Source of the DNA: Cryptomeria japonica
Taxonomy: Eukaryota; Streptophyta; Pinopsida; Cupressales; Cupressaceae
Length of the DNA stretch: 64,000 bases
Assembly (NCBI RefSeq): GCF_030272615.1
Contig: NC_081412.1
Location: 19,199,932-19,263,931, forward strand
Direction of reading: 5' to 3'
Both the position numbers and the translations under genes were made by a program. Numbering within the stretch: position 1 is the first letter of the stretch; the number at the start of each line of letters is the position of its first letter. Under the pieces are notes generated by a model. The model made no database searches and was not told the DNA's origin. It saw nothing but the letters and a program-made list of their open reading frames with translations. Below, in pieces: positions 34,646-46,246 of this stretch.

Positions 34646-36304
34646 TTTTTATTTTGATATCTATGTTTTGATGAGAAAACTGATATTGGACTTGTTTTGC
34701 TTTTTTGACAGGAGCGATTGGGAGTGGTTCAGTCACGCGAGCGGTTCTCGAGACCATGGGCCTTGATACCACAGTTGGCACAGGCTGATATGGACATCAT
34801 TGAGAGATGCGGTCTGTCTTCCCTTCTAGATATGCCTCAGTTTACTTTGAACCAGGGTTTACTTACAACGCTTGCAGAGAGATGGCACAGTGATACGAAC
34901 ACCTTCCATTTTTCCACAGGGGAGATGACAGTGACCCCTGAGGATTGCTACCGGATCTTGTGTATACCTATAGTAGGTGCACTACTACCTTATGAGCAGT
35001 TAGAGGAGGGCGGGATAGAGGCACTTCGTCAGATTTTTCATGATGACACAGTGTGTGGATATGAGATCCCATGGCAGGAGTTTCTGGATTTGGACTATGT
35101 GCCTCTTCTATCGGTACTGGCAGGTTTTGTAGGTGGTTTTCTATGTCCCGACCGTAGGTCGAAGGGACTATCTATGGGATGGGGACTGGTGTTAGAAGAG
35201 ATGGTGATATAGGGCCATAGGTTCGAATGGGGATCAACTATGCTAGCCCATTTGTATAGGGACTTACATGAGGTGGTATACCTGGGTTACGACAATTTGT
35301 CAGTTGGCGTAAAACTTCTATAGGTGTGGTGCTGGGAGCATATTCCTACAGTGAGGCCATTGGTGGATAGAGATAGGCCTGTTGGATGGGCCTATGCATA
35401 TGGATACAGGGGGTTAGTTGTCCAGCGGAAGCTGGGCAAGCTGGAGCATTGGAGGAGGGTATTGGACGATATTGATATGGTCATCTGGCGACCTTATATA
35501 GGTTGTGAGGTTTGGGCTGAGGATGTGCTAGAGATGCCATACATTTTTATGACCTGATATTTGATAGGGAGGACCCCTTTTGTGATTGAGAGATTTTTGG
35601 TGACGAGAGTTTTGTGGCAGTTTGGATGGCAGTAGGGGATACCACAGGGGACCTATTTGTATGCACATCAAAGGTAGGATATACTCGATTGGGGTTCGAC
35701 TATTGATAGTGTGGCGGCTGTAGAGGAGTTTTTGCAGATAGCGAGCCAGATATGGGACTATGCCCCGAAGATTTTGGATGCGGGTATGATAGATGAGTTT
35801 GCCAGATTGTTTGAAGCTTGTGCTGTAGCTAGGATATCAGATCCCACGGAGATGCGGCCCGCATTTGATGATGAGGATGAGGGAGTGGAGATGGAGATGG
35901 AGATGAGGGAGATGATGGAGGAGGTGGAGGAGGATGATGAGGGAGAGGAGATCAAGGGAGGAGAGGTAGAGATAGGGTGGATAGAGGAGTGGAGAGAGTA
36001 GTTCGACGAGCTATGATGGATAGAGGGAGAGGAGGACTGACAATTGGAGCAAGGGGTGAGGGTATGGTAGGGGAGCTAATAGAAGCAGTGGGAGGGATGG
36101 ATGAGATGAGATGGCCAGCCCAAAGGAGGAGGACTAATGTGCTACGTCCACCAGCACTGAGGGCAGGTAGAGGGATAGGGGGTACCCCTACGGGTCCGGA
36201 TTCCTACTCATGTGGAGGACACCCAGATTAGGACCCTACAGGTGATAGTACAACAACTACAGGCACAACTATTGGCGCAGCAGTGTCACATTACACAGCT
36301 AACC

Positions 36305-38298
36305 AGAATTTCCTCCTTTTGATCAAAGCCTTTGAGCTTAATGGTCTCCTTTTCAAGTTGATATTCTGATGACACTTCTTCTTTCGCAAGATGTGAAGAA
36401 TGGTCATAAAGTTTTTAACTCTTTGTTGTTTGCACTTTGTTTTTGATGTTTTTTTTTTTTTTTTTTTGGTTGTTTTGACAGATGTTTGGTTGGATGAATA
36501 CTTTTCTTTTGGGAAGTGATTTTCTGATTTTTCTTTGACAAGAAAACAAAGCAAGCACACAAACACAAGAATGTTTCCTCAAAGGCACAAATGAGTATGG
36601 GTCTAGATCAACCCAATCCTTTGGACTTGTTTTTGACCCTTCCTTTAGATGTATTTTAAGGTGTATTTCCAAAGCCTGAAGTCGGCTCAATTTGCACTTG
36701 GTCTTTAAAATGAACACACTTCAAACACTTTTTATCCCTAAGGTCAAATGGCCAATTGTGATAAATTTAGCCCACATCTTGATATTTCTTTGACTTTGGT
36801 ACTACATACCTTATGAATCCCGTCGTGGCAAGTAAGGATGTGATATACTAAGTCTTGCACGAGCATAACAAATAGATGATCCCTATGATGGGGGAGTCAC
36901 CGCTTTTATCAAGCCACAAGTGACTTTTCAAAAAGTTATGTTTCTACTCAAGGAAATATGTATGGTGAGTATCTTGGGAGCAAAACCATCTATGCTCTTG
37001 CACTAAATTATATCTCAAATATCCTCAATCAATAGAACGAGTGGGATACTATTTAAAGGTGTTTAGTCATGTTCGATATTTTTGGACATAAGTTCATTCT
37101 ACAGTGACTCACTTAAGAGCCTTGTCACTAGTGGTGGGGCCCATTTGTCCTTTCGGCTAGTTACACTATAGGAACAGCTATACCCAAGGCTACAGCTTTC
37201 GCTCACACCTGATTTCTATAGCGGCTCGAAGGATTTACCGCTCGAGGTCGTTCCCAAGAGTGATGTGTCTCTTGGCAGGCCTCTCTTAAAAAGATAAAAT
37301 TTTGAGTGTTACCAACACTTTTCTCTTGCATCTAGGACCACGAAAGCCAAGGGAGAGGATAGTGTGTGTTAGAAGTAAGACCACTCGACCAACTCTTTGC
37401 ACAAGTGTGCCAAGCACGAAAAACACTTGTTGTTTTTAATCTGTCATTGCAATGTGATCTAACTATTTGAAGAAGTTGCTCCAACAATCATGGTGAACTT
37501 TTTAACTTCAAAGGCAAAATATTTGAGTAAACTAGAATTTGAAAATCCTGGTCAACTTAATGAAAAACACGTTTGCATGAAGTAAAATTGCTTTAAAAAT
37601 GAGACAAGTTGATTGTGAATTTTATTTGCACCAAAAATGGAAGTGTGGATTGTGAGTTTTATCTTGATGCAAGAAATAAAATTTGCCTTGTTGATTTTAA
37701 GCACCAAAACGAAGTTTGTTTCCTAACTTGCAAAAAAAATAAAGTTGTTTTTGTATAAGTTTGTGGTTCTTTTTACCTTGGAACAATGAAATTCTTTTTA
37801 AGAGCCCCAAACAAATGTGTGATTCTTTTTTAAAAGCCCAAATTTGAAATGTGAAGTTAATTTTAAACCAAAATAAAAAGTGAATTCATTTTTAAAACCA
37901 ACTTCAAAAAACAAGTTAGTAAAAAATATAAATCTACTTTTTAATCTAATTTAAATCTGCACAAAAGAGAAAAATAGTTAGTAAAATCTGTCTATTTGGT
38001 GGGCTTCTACAAGCCTAATTTTTTTTTTTTTTTTTTTTCTTGTTTTTGGTTACAAGGTGATTTGTACAACGTTTTGTTACAATAGCGCTAGTCTGCGTTT
38101 GAACAGAGGCACTATTTAACACAAACGCACTAAAAGAAAGGGAAAGACAGAGAAGGAAAAAGCACTGAAACAGGGTGAATAGCGCCAAAATAATGTCAAA
38201 TGCACCAAAACAGTGTTAAAAACGCAACCTGTGTGACATTTTCAACATTCAAACATGTTATTGGTTAAAAAAAAAAGTTGATCTTTTTGGTGTTTGGA
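36305..38298 (-). other. A-type leader region in element B
   Basis: Closely matches 21060-23004 of element A, including the blocks around CAAGTGACTTTTCAAAAAG and the AGCGC words at 38080-38225. It holds homopolymer T runs at about 36449-36468 and 38019-38038. No gene is seen. Confidence 0.75.
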
Positions 38299-38316
38299 TT
38301 CACGTCGGGTTCACCA
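38299..38316 (-). other. Primer-binding site, Trp tRNA (element B)
   Basis: Plus strand TTCACGTCGGGTTCACCA matches the 3' end of plant tRNA-Trp without mismatch, two bases from the LTR. Confidence 0.85.
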
Positions 38317-38318
38317 AA

Positions 38319-39922
38319 TGATGCTCTGCAAAAAGGATTAGAAAATCTGTTTGATGGCAACACACACAAGAGCACAAGAAACAAACGTTAGTGTTAGCAA
38401 CAAAAGATTATCCTAAACAGGCATATCAAGAGAGATATCAAGCATGAAATAGAAAGCATATAAACATAGAATAAAATAGCTAATCAAGATGCTCATAGTT
38501 GCTCCTCCCTTGTTCCTCTCCTCTCCAAGTCCCAAATGAGTCTAGCTCTCAGCTTTTAGCACTAGCCATGGATGCCATATGGAGATTCAAGATGGTTGAA
38601 TATGATAAGCAAATACTATGCAAGAGTAGATAGTGATGCTATGAAAAAGCTCTATGCTAATGCCAGTATAACAACAATACTCTAAATGATTCTCTTTGCT
38701 TGAGGAGAAGGGTTCTATTTATAGAAGAAATGGGGAAATGAAGGGTTAAGATTGAATGGTTTAATCAAGGGCCAAGTTTGAAAGTTGGGGATCCATGTGC
38801 ACAATTGGCACCAATAAAATGGTGACAAGTGTCAACATAGGATTGGGTTGAGAGAAGAGGTTGAGTCAAAACAAATGTTTTAACCATGTGGGAGGGTTTG
38901 AGGTAACCATTAATGGTTATTGGAGACTTTGGGGATTAAGTGGTTGAAGGTTGAAAGCCTTCAATGGTTATCAAAGACTTTGAGCCATTTAGTGGTTGAA
39001 GGTTGAAAGCCTTTAATGGCTATCAAAGACTTTGAGGGTTTGAGAAGTGACTTCCCTTTTGCTTAGGAATGTGACAAAGTTTAGAGAAGGGGTTAGGTTA
39101 TTTAGAAGTGATTAGAAAATTCTAGAAGGGGTTTAGGCATGCAAGTGGATTTTGTAGGAAAATGCAAGTGGGAGAAATTTTGGTATTTTCAATTAAAATA
39201 AAATCATTTATTTCAATTAAATGGTGTAATTTGCATTTGGATAAATATTCAAATAAATATTAATTTATTTAAATGAGAAAAATGAAGATAAAGCATTAAA
39301 ATGCTTGAAGACTTTGAGGGAAACCATTAAAAGCTTGAAGACTTTAAGGAAAACCATTAAAGTCTTAAGAAGACTTTAAGGGAAGCCATTAAGTTTGAAG
39401 ACTTTAAAGCCATCAAGTTTGAAGACTTTAAGGGAAACCATTAAAAGCTTAAGAAGACTATAGAAGGAAGCCATCAAGTTTGAAGACTTTAAGGGAAACC
39501 ATTAAAGGTTTCAAGTGGGTGAGGATAAATAGGATTTTCAATAAATCATTTATTTAAAATAGTTGTGCAACTTGCTTTTGTAGGAAAATACAAGTGGGTG
39601 GAGGATAAAGGTGATTTAAATAAATTATTAATTTATTTAAATGTGAGAGGTGGGATTTTGGGGGATTTAAATAAATATTAATTTATTTAAATGTGAGAGA
39701 ATATTTAATTAAATAAATATGATTTATTTATTTAATTAATGGTCTAAATTTAGTTAAGTGAATTAAATCAAATAAATTGAATAATTTATTTAATCAATAG
39801 GAGAAGAGGGTTAAGATGAATTAATTAAATATATTAATTTAATTAATTATTGATTGATGGTTAAATAATCAAATAAATACTAAATATTCATTTAATTAAG
39901 TGGACAGATTTATGTGACTACA
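38319..39922 (-). repeat. Right (5') LTR of element B, A-type termini
   Basis: Starts TGATGCTCTGC and ends GTGACTACA as in element A, but is 1604 bp long because of internal duplications. A 58-bp duplication lies at about 38938-39041 and a minisatellite at 39292-39511. The minus-strand TATA is the complement of 38715-38724. Confidence 0.85.
39292..39511. repeat. Minisatellite in the LTR of B, about 36-bp unit, six copies
   Basis: Units built from GAAGACTTTAAGGGAAACCATTAA and its variant with GCCATCAAGTTT. Confidence 0.8.
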
Positions 39923-39923
39923 G

Positions 39924-42900
39924 TAGTCATACTCCCATTTCTACAGAAGCATGCAGCACAGAGTATCGGCCACTTGAATTCAGTCCACAAAATATCTATG
40001 ATGCCACGCCAAACAAGCAACACCATTATGAGCATGTCTATATAGAAAATGATACCATCGAAGACCTCAATGAAATCCTTGACTTGTTTGAAACCAGAAC
40101 CAATCACGATGAAACCTCTGTCTTGACACTTACCATAGCAGAACTTGGTCCACCAAACGATCCCTTACCACTTATCTTTCCTAACCTCATCAACTGGGAA
40201 TAACCCGAAATACATGATATACCAATTTTCCCAAGTGATGCATCTATTATCCACTACCTATGTACCACTAACTTGGAAACAGGCTCTACCAGTGAATGAA
40301 GTAACGATGTCTGCAACCCAAGGAGTGCCAAGTCTCTCAGTCACAAAAATGAACCAAATAAAGGATCTATTATTGAAAACCAGTCAATGGCAGCAATAGA
40401 TCTCAAAAAGGTAAAAATAAAGGATGCATTTGAGGGTGAAAACCTTTTTAAGGCACCTGAAGATGGGAGACTTGACACTCTTCCTAAACATTTTCATGAG
40501 CAATCACCCATATTGATTGAACCCACTCAATCAATCAACATCAGTACCACAAAGGCAACCAAAAACATACACCTAGCGGAATCTCTGACAGAGGAAGAAA
40601 GATCAGCATTTATCACTTTTTTTAAAGAAAAGCAAATCAACTTTGCTTGGTCATGTGAATATATGCCCGGAATTGATCCACACTTAATCATGCATCACTT
40701 GTCCGTTTCTCCAGGAGTTAAGCCAATCAAGCAAAAACTAAGAAAAATGAATCCCCATGTAGCACTCATGGTCAAAGCTGAACTAAAGAAACTATTAGAT
40801 GTCAGATTCATTCGACCCATAGACTATGTAGAATGGATTTCCAACATAGTACCAGTATCAAAACCAAACGGCAGTATCAGAATCTACACAAACTTCAGAG
40901 ATGTCAACAAAGCCTATCCAAAGGATGACTTTCCTTTACCCAGTATCGACATAATTGTTGACCTCACAGCAGGCCATGCAATGCTATCACTAATGGATGG
41001 TTTTTCAGGATATAATCAAATAAAAATAGCCCCAGAAGATCAAGATATAACAAGGTTTACCTATCCTTGGGGAACGTACTATTGGAATATTATGCCTTTT
41101 GGCTTAAAGAATGCAGGGGCAACGTATCAAAGAGCCATGACAACAATATTCCATGACATGATGCATACATTCATGGAAGACTATGTGGATGATTTACTAG
41201 CTAAATCCTTCACTAGAGCAGAACACCTCGGCATCTTAACAAAGATCTTTGATTGATTGGATAAATTCCAAGTCAGGCTCAACCCTAAGAAGTGTGTCTT
41301 TGGGGTTACATCAGGTAAGTTACTTGGATAAATAGTCTCAGCTAAAGGTATTGAAGTGGATCCAGCAAAGGTACAAGCCATTATAGAGATGCCACCACCA
41401 AAGAATATCAGTCAACTCAGATCTCTACAAGGAAGGCTCCAATCAATCAGGCGATTCATCGCTCAACTAGCCAATAAAAGTCTACCATTCAATCACTTGC
41501 TACATAAAAATGTACCATTCAGATGGGAAGCCAAGTGTGCAGAATCTTTCTATCAAATCAAATAGTATCTGATGAACCCACCAGTTCTAATACCACCAAT
41601 ACCAGGAAAGCCACTCATTCTCTACATTTCAACAATAGATATATCACTGGGGGCACTATTGGCACAAGAAGATCAACAAGGAAAGGAACGAGCCATATAC
41701 TACATTAGTCGGACATTGAATGGATATGAAATCAATTATACATTCATTGAGAAGGTTTGTCTAACAGTAGTCTTCACTTCTCAAAAATTCTGACATTATA
41801 TGCTAGCACACACAATTAAGCTAGTGGCAAAAATTGATCCTCTCAAATATCTACTCAACAAGGCAGCTCTTACAGGCCGATTGGCTAAATGGGTCATGAT
41901 TCTTAGTGAATTTGATATCCACTACACAGAACGAAGAGCTATCAAAGGACAAGCAATTGTAGATCAACTAGTTGAAGCACCACTACCAGGAAAACAAACT
42001 ATGGAAGTTGAATTTCTGAACAGAGACGTTCTTGCTATTTCTACAAAGCACTGAACCCTATACTTTGATGGATCCTACACACAACATGGTTCAGGTGCTG
42101 GCATTCTATTTATCACTCCTGAAGGACACACTATACCAAGATCATATAGGCTTATGTTTCCATGCACAAATAATGTGGCTAAATATGAGGCATTGGTTAT
42201 AGGCATCAAAATGGCCATAGAATGGAAAATCACATAACTCAAAGTCTATGGAGATTCACAACTAGTTATCAATCAAATCAATGATGACTATCAGACAAAA
42301 GATGACAAGCTGCTACCCTACAAACGAATGGTGGATGACTTCAAATAGTATTTTGTGCACATCACCTTCAAATAGTATTTTGTGCACATCACCTTCGAGC
42401 AAATACCCAGGTTGAACAACAAAGCAACTGATGCAATGGCTACTATCGCTTCATTACTACAAATTCTAGAGCAACAGAGTCATTACGAGTTTTTGGTAGA
42501 GCAACTGTTCTCCCCAGCCTATGACCACTCTGAATCCCATGTTATCTATGCCTTGATTGGTTTGGATTCCCCCTTGTATGGACCAATATATGATTATCTA
42601 AAGAACAATATCCTACCTATCGACCAATCCCGAAACCAAAAACGTAACTTTATCTGGCAAGCTGCCCATTATACCCTCACTGCTTATACTTTGTACCATC
42701 GAGGTCTAGATGGTACTCTCCTTCATTGCCTTGATCGTAATGAATCTAACTCCGCTTTACATGAGCTTCACAAAGGTATCTGTGGTACACATTCAAGTGG
42801 TACAACTCTTGCTAAAAAACTTTTGCGAATGGGGTATTATTGGCTGACAATGGAAAAGGATTCTTACCACTTTTCCAAGAAGTGTCCCAAATACCAAATC

Positions 42901-43830
42901 CATTGCAATCTAATACATGCACCAGCATAGGAACTACAACCATTTACAACATCCTGACCCTTTTGTCAGTGGGGACTAGACGTGGTCGGCAAAATTCATC
43001 CTTCATCATCAAATGGACACAAGCTCATTATAACCGCAACAAAATACTTTACCAAGTGGATAGAAGCAATCCCCATGACCACAGTAACTAGAAAACAAAT
43101 TGCCTCTTTTATCCTTAACTATCTGATCTGTAGATATGGTATTCCAAGCTCCATCATCACAGTTAATGGATGACCTTTCAAAAACCAATATGTATGAGAA
43201 CTATGTGAAAAATTCAAAATCCAACATCGTTTCTCTACACCTTACTACCCATAGGGGAATGGTCAAGCAGAAAAATCCAACAAAACAATCTTGAAAATCT
43301 TAAAGAAAACAGTGAATGATGCAGGCAAAGATTGGCATGTGCAACTCAATCCAGCACTTTGGGCATACAGAACTAGCATCTGCACACCTACAAGAGCCAC
43401 ACCATACTCATTGGTATATGGATCAGAAGCTATTTTACCCCTAGAGGTAGAAATTCCATCTCTCAGAGTCTCTCTAAAAGGCTTAATCCCAAATGAAGAG
43501 TATTGAGTCAACCGACTGTAGGAACTCAAACTACTAGATGAAAGACGCCAACATGCTTACACTCATCTCAAAGCATATCAACAATGCATGTGCAGAAGCT
43601 ACAATCACAAGGTCATTCCCCAAAATTTCAAAGTTGGTGACCTTGTCCTCAAGGAAAATCCAAGAAATCAGCAAGATCAAGAAAAGAAAGGGAAATTTGA
43701 ACCTAACTGGTTAGGTCCCTATGTCATCATACCAGTCTATGGCTCAGGTGCTTATCAGCTAACAACTTCAGAAGGAGATGTACTCGACGAACCAACTAAT
43801 AGCATTCATCTGAAGAAGTACTACACTTGA
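39924..43830 (+). pseudogene. pol of element C: linker, RT, RNase H, second RNase H, integrase
   Basis: One frame runs the whole 3.9 kb with no indel frameshift, broken by about 16 stops. Linker: PLIFPNLINWE and PSDASIIHYL. RT (about 40700-41260): DVRFIRPIDY, DDFPLPSID, MPFGLKNAG, YVDDLL intact. RNase H: YYISRTLNGYEINY. Second RNase H from about 42060: YFDGSYTQHG, KYEALVIG, YGDSQLV and a final Asp near 42430. Integrase: GICGTH, then a knuckle reading KKCPKYQIH, where the second Cys has become Tyr. Core GLDVVG, then TVNG instead of TDNG, then GQAEKSNK. It ends HLKKYYT and a stop at 43828-43830. It is Tat-lineage, close to elements A and D, and cannot be functional. Confidence 0.9.
42340..42393 (+). 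repeat. 27-bp in-frame tandem duplication in C
   Basis: TTCAAATAGTATTTTGTGCA plus CATCACC occurs twice back to back within the second RNase H. It adds nine codons, including a duplicate TAG. Confidence 0.9.
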
Positions 43831-45179
43831 GTAGTCTAATGCACAGAAAAAGTCAAAATCAATCAAAAAAATCAAAAAATCAAATAAAAGCAAATAAAAA
43901 GGTACAATAAAAGCAACTAGTGAAAACCTAGTAACAGGCGCTATTGTGAGAGGACAACTCCTCTGTCTATATCCATATCCTTATCTCCGTAGTAAATCAC
44001 TATCGGCCATCACTCGACACTTAGCAAAAATCCATAGAGGACATACTTAGCATAGTCACTATCTTGATTTATCCATCTAGCCTATCACCACATCTCACCA
44101 TGGCTTGGTGATCACTATACATACACATATCGAGAGGTACACTTAGCTAGGGGCAACATTAATCAACATATCGACACATTAAAATACACCAAGAAAATCA
44201 TTTCCACACCAACATTCAACAACACACAAAGCGAGCCAAACACAGATACATTTAATAGATTCACAACACATGATGGATGATTTTCTGAAGTATCAAATGT
44301 TTGCATATTGGATAAAGTCTTGACAATTTTTGCACTTGAACTCTTTTTGAACTATTGGATTCTCTATATTTTCTCAACGATGCATCGAGCTAGAGAAAGT
44401 AACAGGAACTCCAATATTTTTCTTAGTCTTCTGTCTATGAGGCGATCATTTGTACTGTGTAGATATTTGTCTTGAGACGTGATTCACAACATATCACTGA
44501 AGACATGATTCCACTTTACGCATACAAATAGTTTACTCTTGTATATTTACACAATCCACACTCTGGTTGTCCTGGTTTAATTATACCTTGATGCTTGTGC
44601 TATCTTTCAAAATCAAACATCATGTAAATTATTCTTAGGTCATCATGGTTCAATTATACCATTATGCTTGTATAAATTTTCAACATATCCGAAGATCAAT
44701 CAATGCTCAATGATGATACATACACAAAAAGCAAATAAACATGTGGTTATACAGAGATGACAAAATACGGAATGAGGATGCTCAAAAACAACTAGTTGCA
44801 TCTCATTTTACAATTAGCTGCATATCATTTAACAATTAGTTGCATCTCATTTAACACTTAGTTGCATATCATTTTACAATTAGTTGCATATCATTTTACA
44901 ATTAGTTGCATATTCAATCATACATCTCATTTTCATGACACATCTCATGAACATCATACATTTACATCATTACATTCTCATAACATCCATTTATATAAAC
45001 ATTGCATCATCATAAAATAAGCAAATGCATATAGAACGCATAATCCATAACACATCGCATGACCAAAGAAAATGGTGTCATATTTATATAAAAAATGATC
45101 GAAATGTACAACATCTGTCATGTTTTTGCCCCATACAACAAAAATACAATGATCAAAATACAATAGAGACATCATCTCT
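43831..45179. other. Spacer between pol and antisense PMD in C
   Basis: No gene seen. It corresponds in place to 10425-13059 of A, and includes the 22-bp tandem repeat at 44794-44913. Confidence 0.6.
44794..44913. repeat. 22-bp tandem repeat, about 5.5 copies
   Basis: Unit AGTTGCATATCATTTTACAA plus TT with one to three changes per copy. Confidence 0.85.
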
Positions 45180-45515
45180 CAAGTATGACTATCTCCTAAG
45201 GGAGCTGGTCTCGCTGCAGATGTCCCAGCCCCTGGATCTCCAGGTGGATCCTGTCTATGAGGTCCCATCACGCCTTTGCTCTTTGTCCGTGACCTAGTCT
45301 CTCAAGATTGACTCGATCTCGACTGTGTAAATCTCTACAGTCTGCACTTCCGGGGCACCGCATCCTCATAGTGGCGTTCATAGTACTCCACCTCCCTCAC
45401 TCTCAAGTATATCTCTCTCATGATACCTCTCATAGGGCCTCCTGCTACCGCTCTCTGCAAGCTCCCTGCGAGCTCCTCTGCTTGACCCTGCTGCTCTATC
45501 TCAGTGTCGCGCTCA
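45180..45515 (-). pseudogene. C-terminal coiled-coil tail of a PMD gene (element C)
   Basis: GC-richer than its surroundings. On the minus strand it reads ERDTEIEQQGQAEELAGSL, then GGPMRGIMREIYLRV, EYYERHYEDAVP and a stop near 45347. The GP--G-VMRE--- and YE--VP pattern matches the tail of the PMD gene in A (about 10100-10205). It lies antisense to C's pol, as PMD does in A. The rest of the gene is lost at the junction with D. Confidence 0.55.
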
Positions 45516-46150
45516 GTTTGATTATATCCTTAGAAGCCATCCATTAATGAAAACATCTCATGTCTTGCTGATAAGTCTACTATGATATCAATGTTTGGTA
45601 GTGGGAAATCATCTTTTGGACATGCTATATTCAGATATCTGAAATCTATATAGACTCTTATGCTCTTATTTGGCTTTGATACTGATACAATACTTGAAAC
45701 CCATTCTAGATAAGCAACTGGTCTTATGAAACCCACTTCTAATAATTTCTTGAGCTCAGTTTTTACAAGAAGAGAAATATGCGGATGCATCTTTCTTAGC
45801 TTCTGCTTAACGGGTTTTGCTTTCAAATCCACATTAAGATGATGCATGATAAGATCAAGATTAAGTCCTGGCATATCTGCATAAGACCAAGCAAAATTTA
45901 TTTGTCTTTGCATAAAGAATTCCATGTATTCTTTCCTCTCTTTTTCTGACAATGACGCAGAAAAATGAAGTATTTTAGGATCCTTTGATGTACCAATGTT
46001 TATTTCTTCTATTGGTTCTATCAGGATAGCAGATCTCTCTTGAAAATATGTAGGAAGAATGTCAAATTTTCCATCTTCTGGCACCTCAAGGAGGTTTTCG
46101 CCATCATATACATCCTTTATTTTCTCTTTTGATTGATCTAATGTTGCCAT
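45516..46150 (-). pseudogene. Truncated RT of element D
   Basis: Begins in the pre-RT segment (KDVYDGENLLEVPEDG) and continues through RKMHPHISLLVKTELKKLLE, DDFPLPNID and FSLMDGF, where a TAA stop is followed by GYNQ. Then the sequence switches to the PMD tail of C. The catalytic YVDD segment is missing. Confidence 0.85.
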
Positions 46151-46246
46151 GAAATGGTTTTCAACAATAGGTCTCTTTCCTTGTTTTATTTCACTTTTGT
46201 GACTGGAAAGCTTGGCTTTCTCCTGACTATGAGAAACATCACTTAA

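Larger units (their letters stand above)
33581..36300 (+). pseudogene. Two-exon PMD gene in element B, 3' end cut
   Basis: Exon 1 is 33581-33655, again exactly 25 codons, starting MPI and holding HRFEHVRR and YGP, then GTAAGT. The intron is 33656-34711, ending TTTTTTGACAG. Exon 2 starts in frame at 34712 and shows LAERWHSDTNTFHF, GEMTVTPEDCYRIL, GFLCPDRRS, HWRRVLDDID and IWRPYIG. An acidic EMEM region follows (about 35870-35990). Stops occur at 35210, 35321 and 35555 and further on, and a frameshift lies near 35960. The tail (about 36220-36300) is Gln-rich and coiled-coil-like, and is cut where A-type leader sequence begins. The same intron position and exon 1 length as in A show common descent. 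Function as for the PMD family (nuclear, silencing or transcription); the role in the element is unknown. Confidence 0.8.
31741..39922 (-). mobile_element. Element B: chimeric Tat derivative with PMD gene and no gag-pol
   Basis: Left LTR (31741-33148) and right LTR (38319-39922) share the minus-strand U3-like part but not their TATA-to-end portion. The left half (LTR end, PMD exon 1, GGTTAGCGC array) resembles element D. The right half (leader, Trp primer site, LTR termini) resembles element A. The join is near 36300. No target duplication was found. It could be a recombinant element or two truncated elements joined. Confidence 0.65.
39923..45515 (+). mobile_element. Element C: internal fragment of a Tat element
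   Basis: Plus-strand linker, RT, two RNases H and integrase, then a spacer and the tail of an antisense PMD gene. No LTR, gag or protease. It abuts element B's LTR on the left and element D's RT on the right, both in opposite orientation, without target duplications. Confidence 0.8.
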
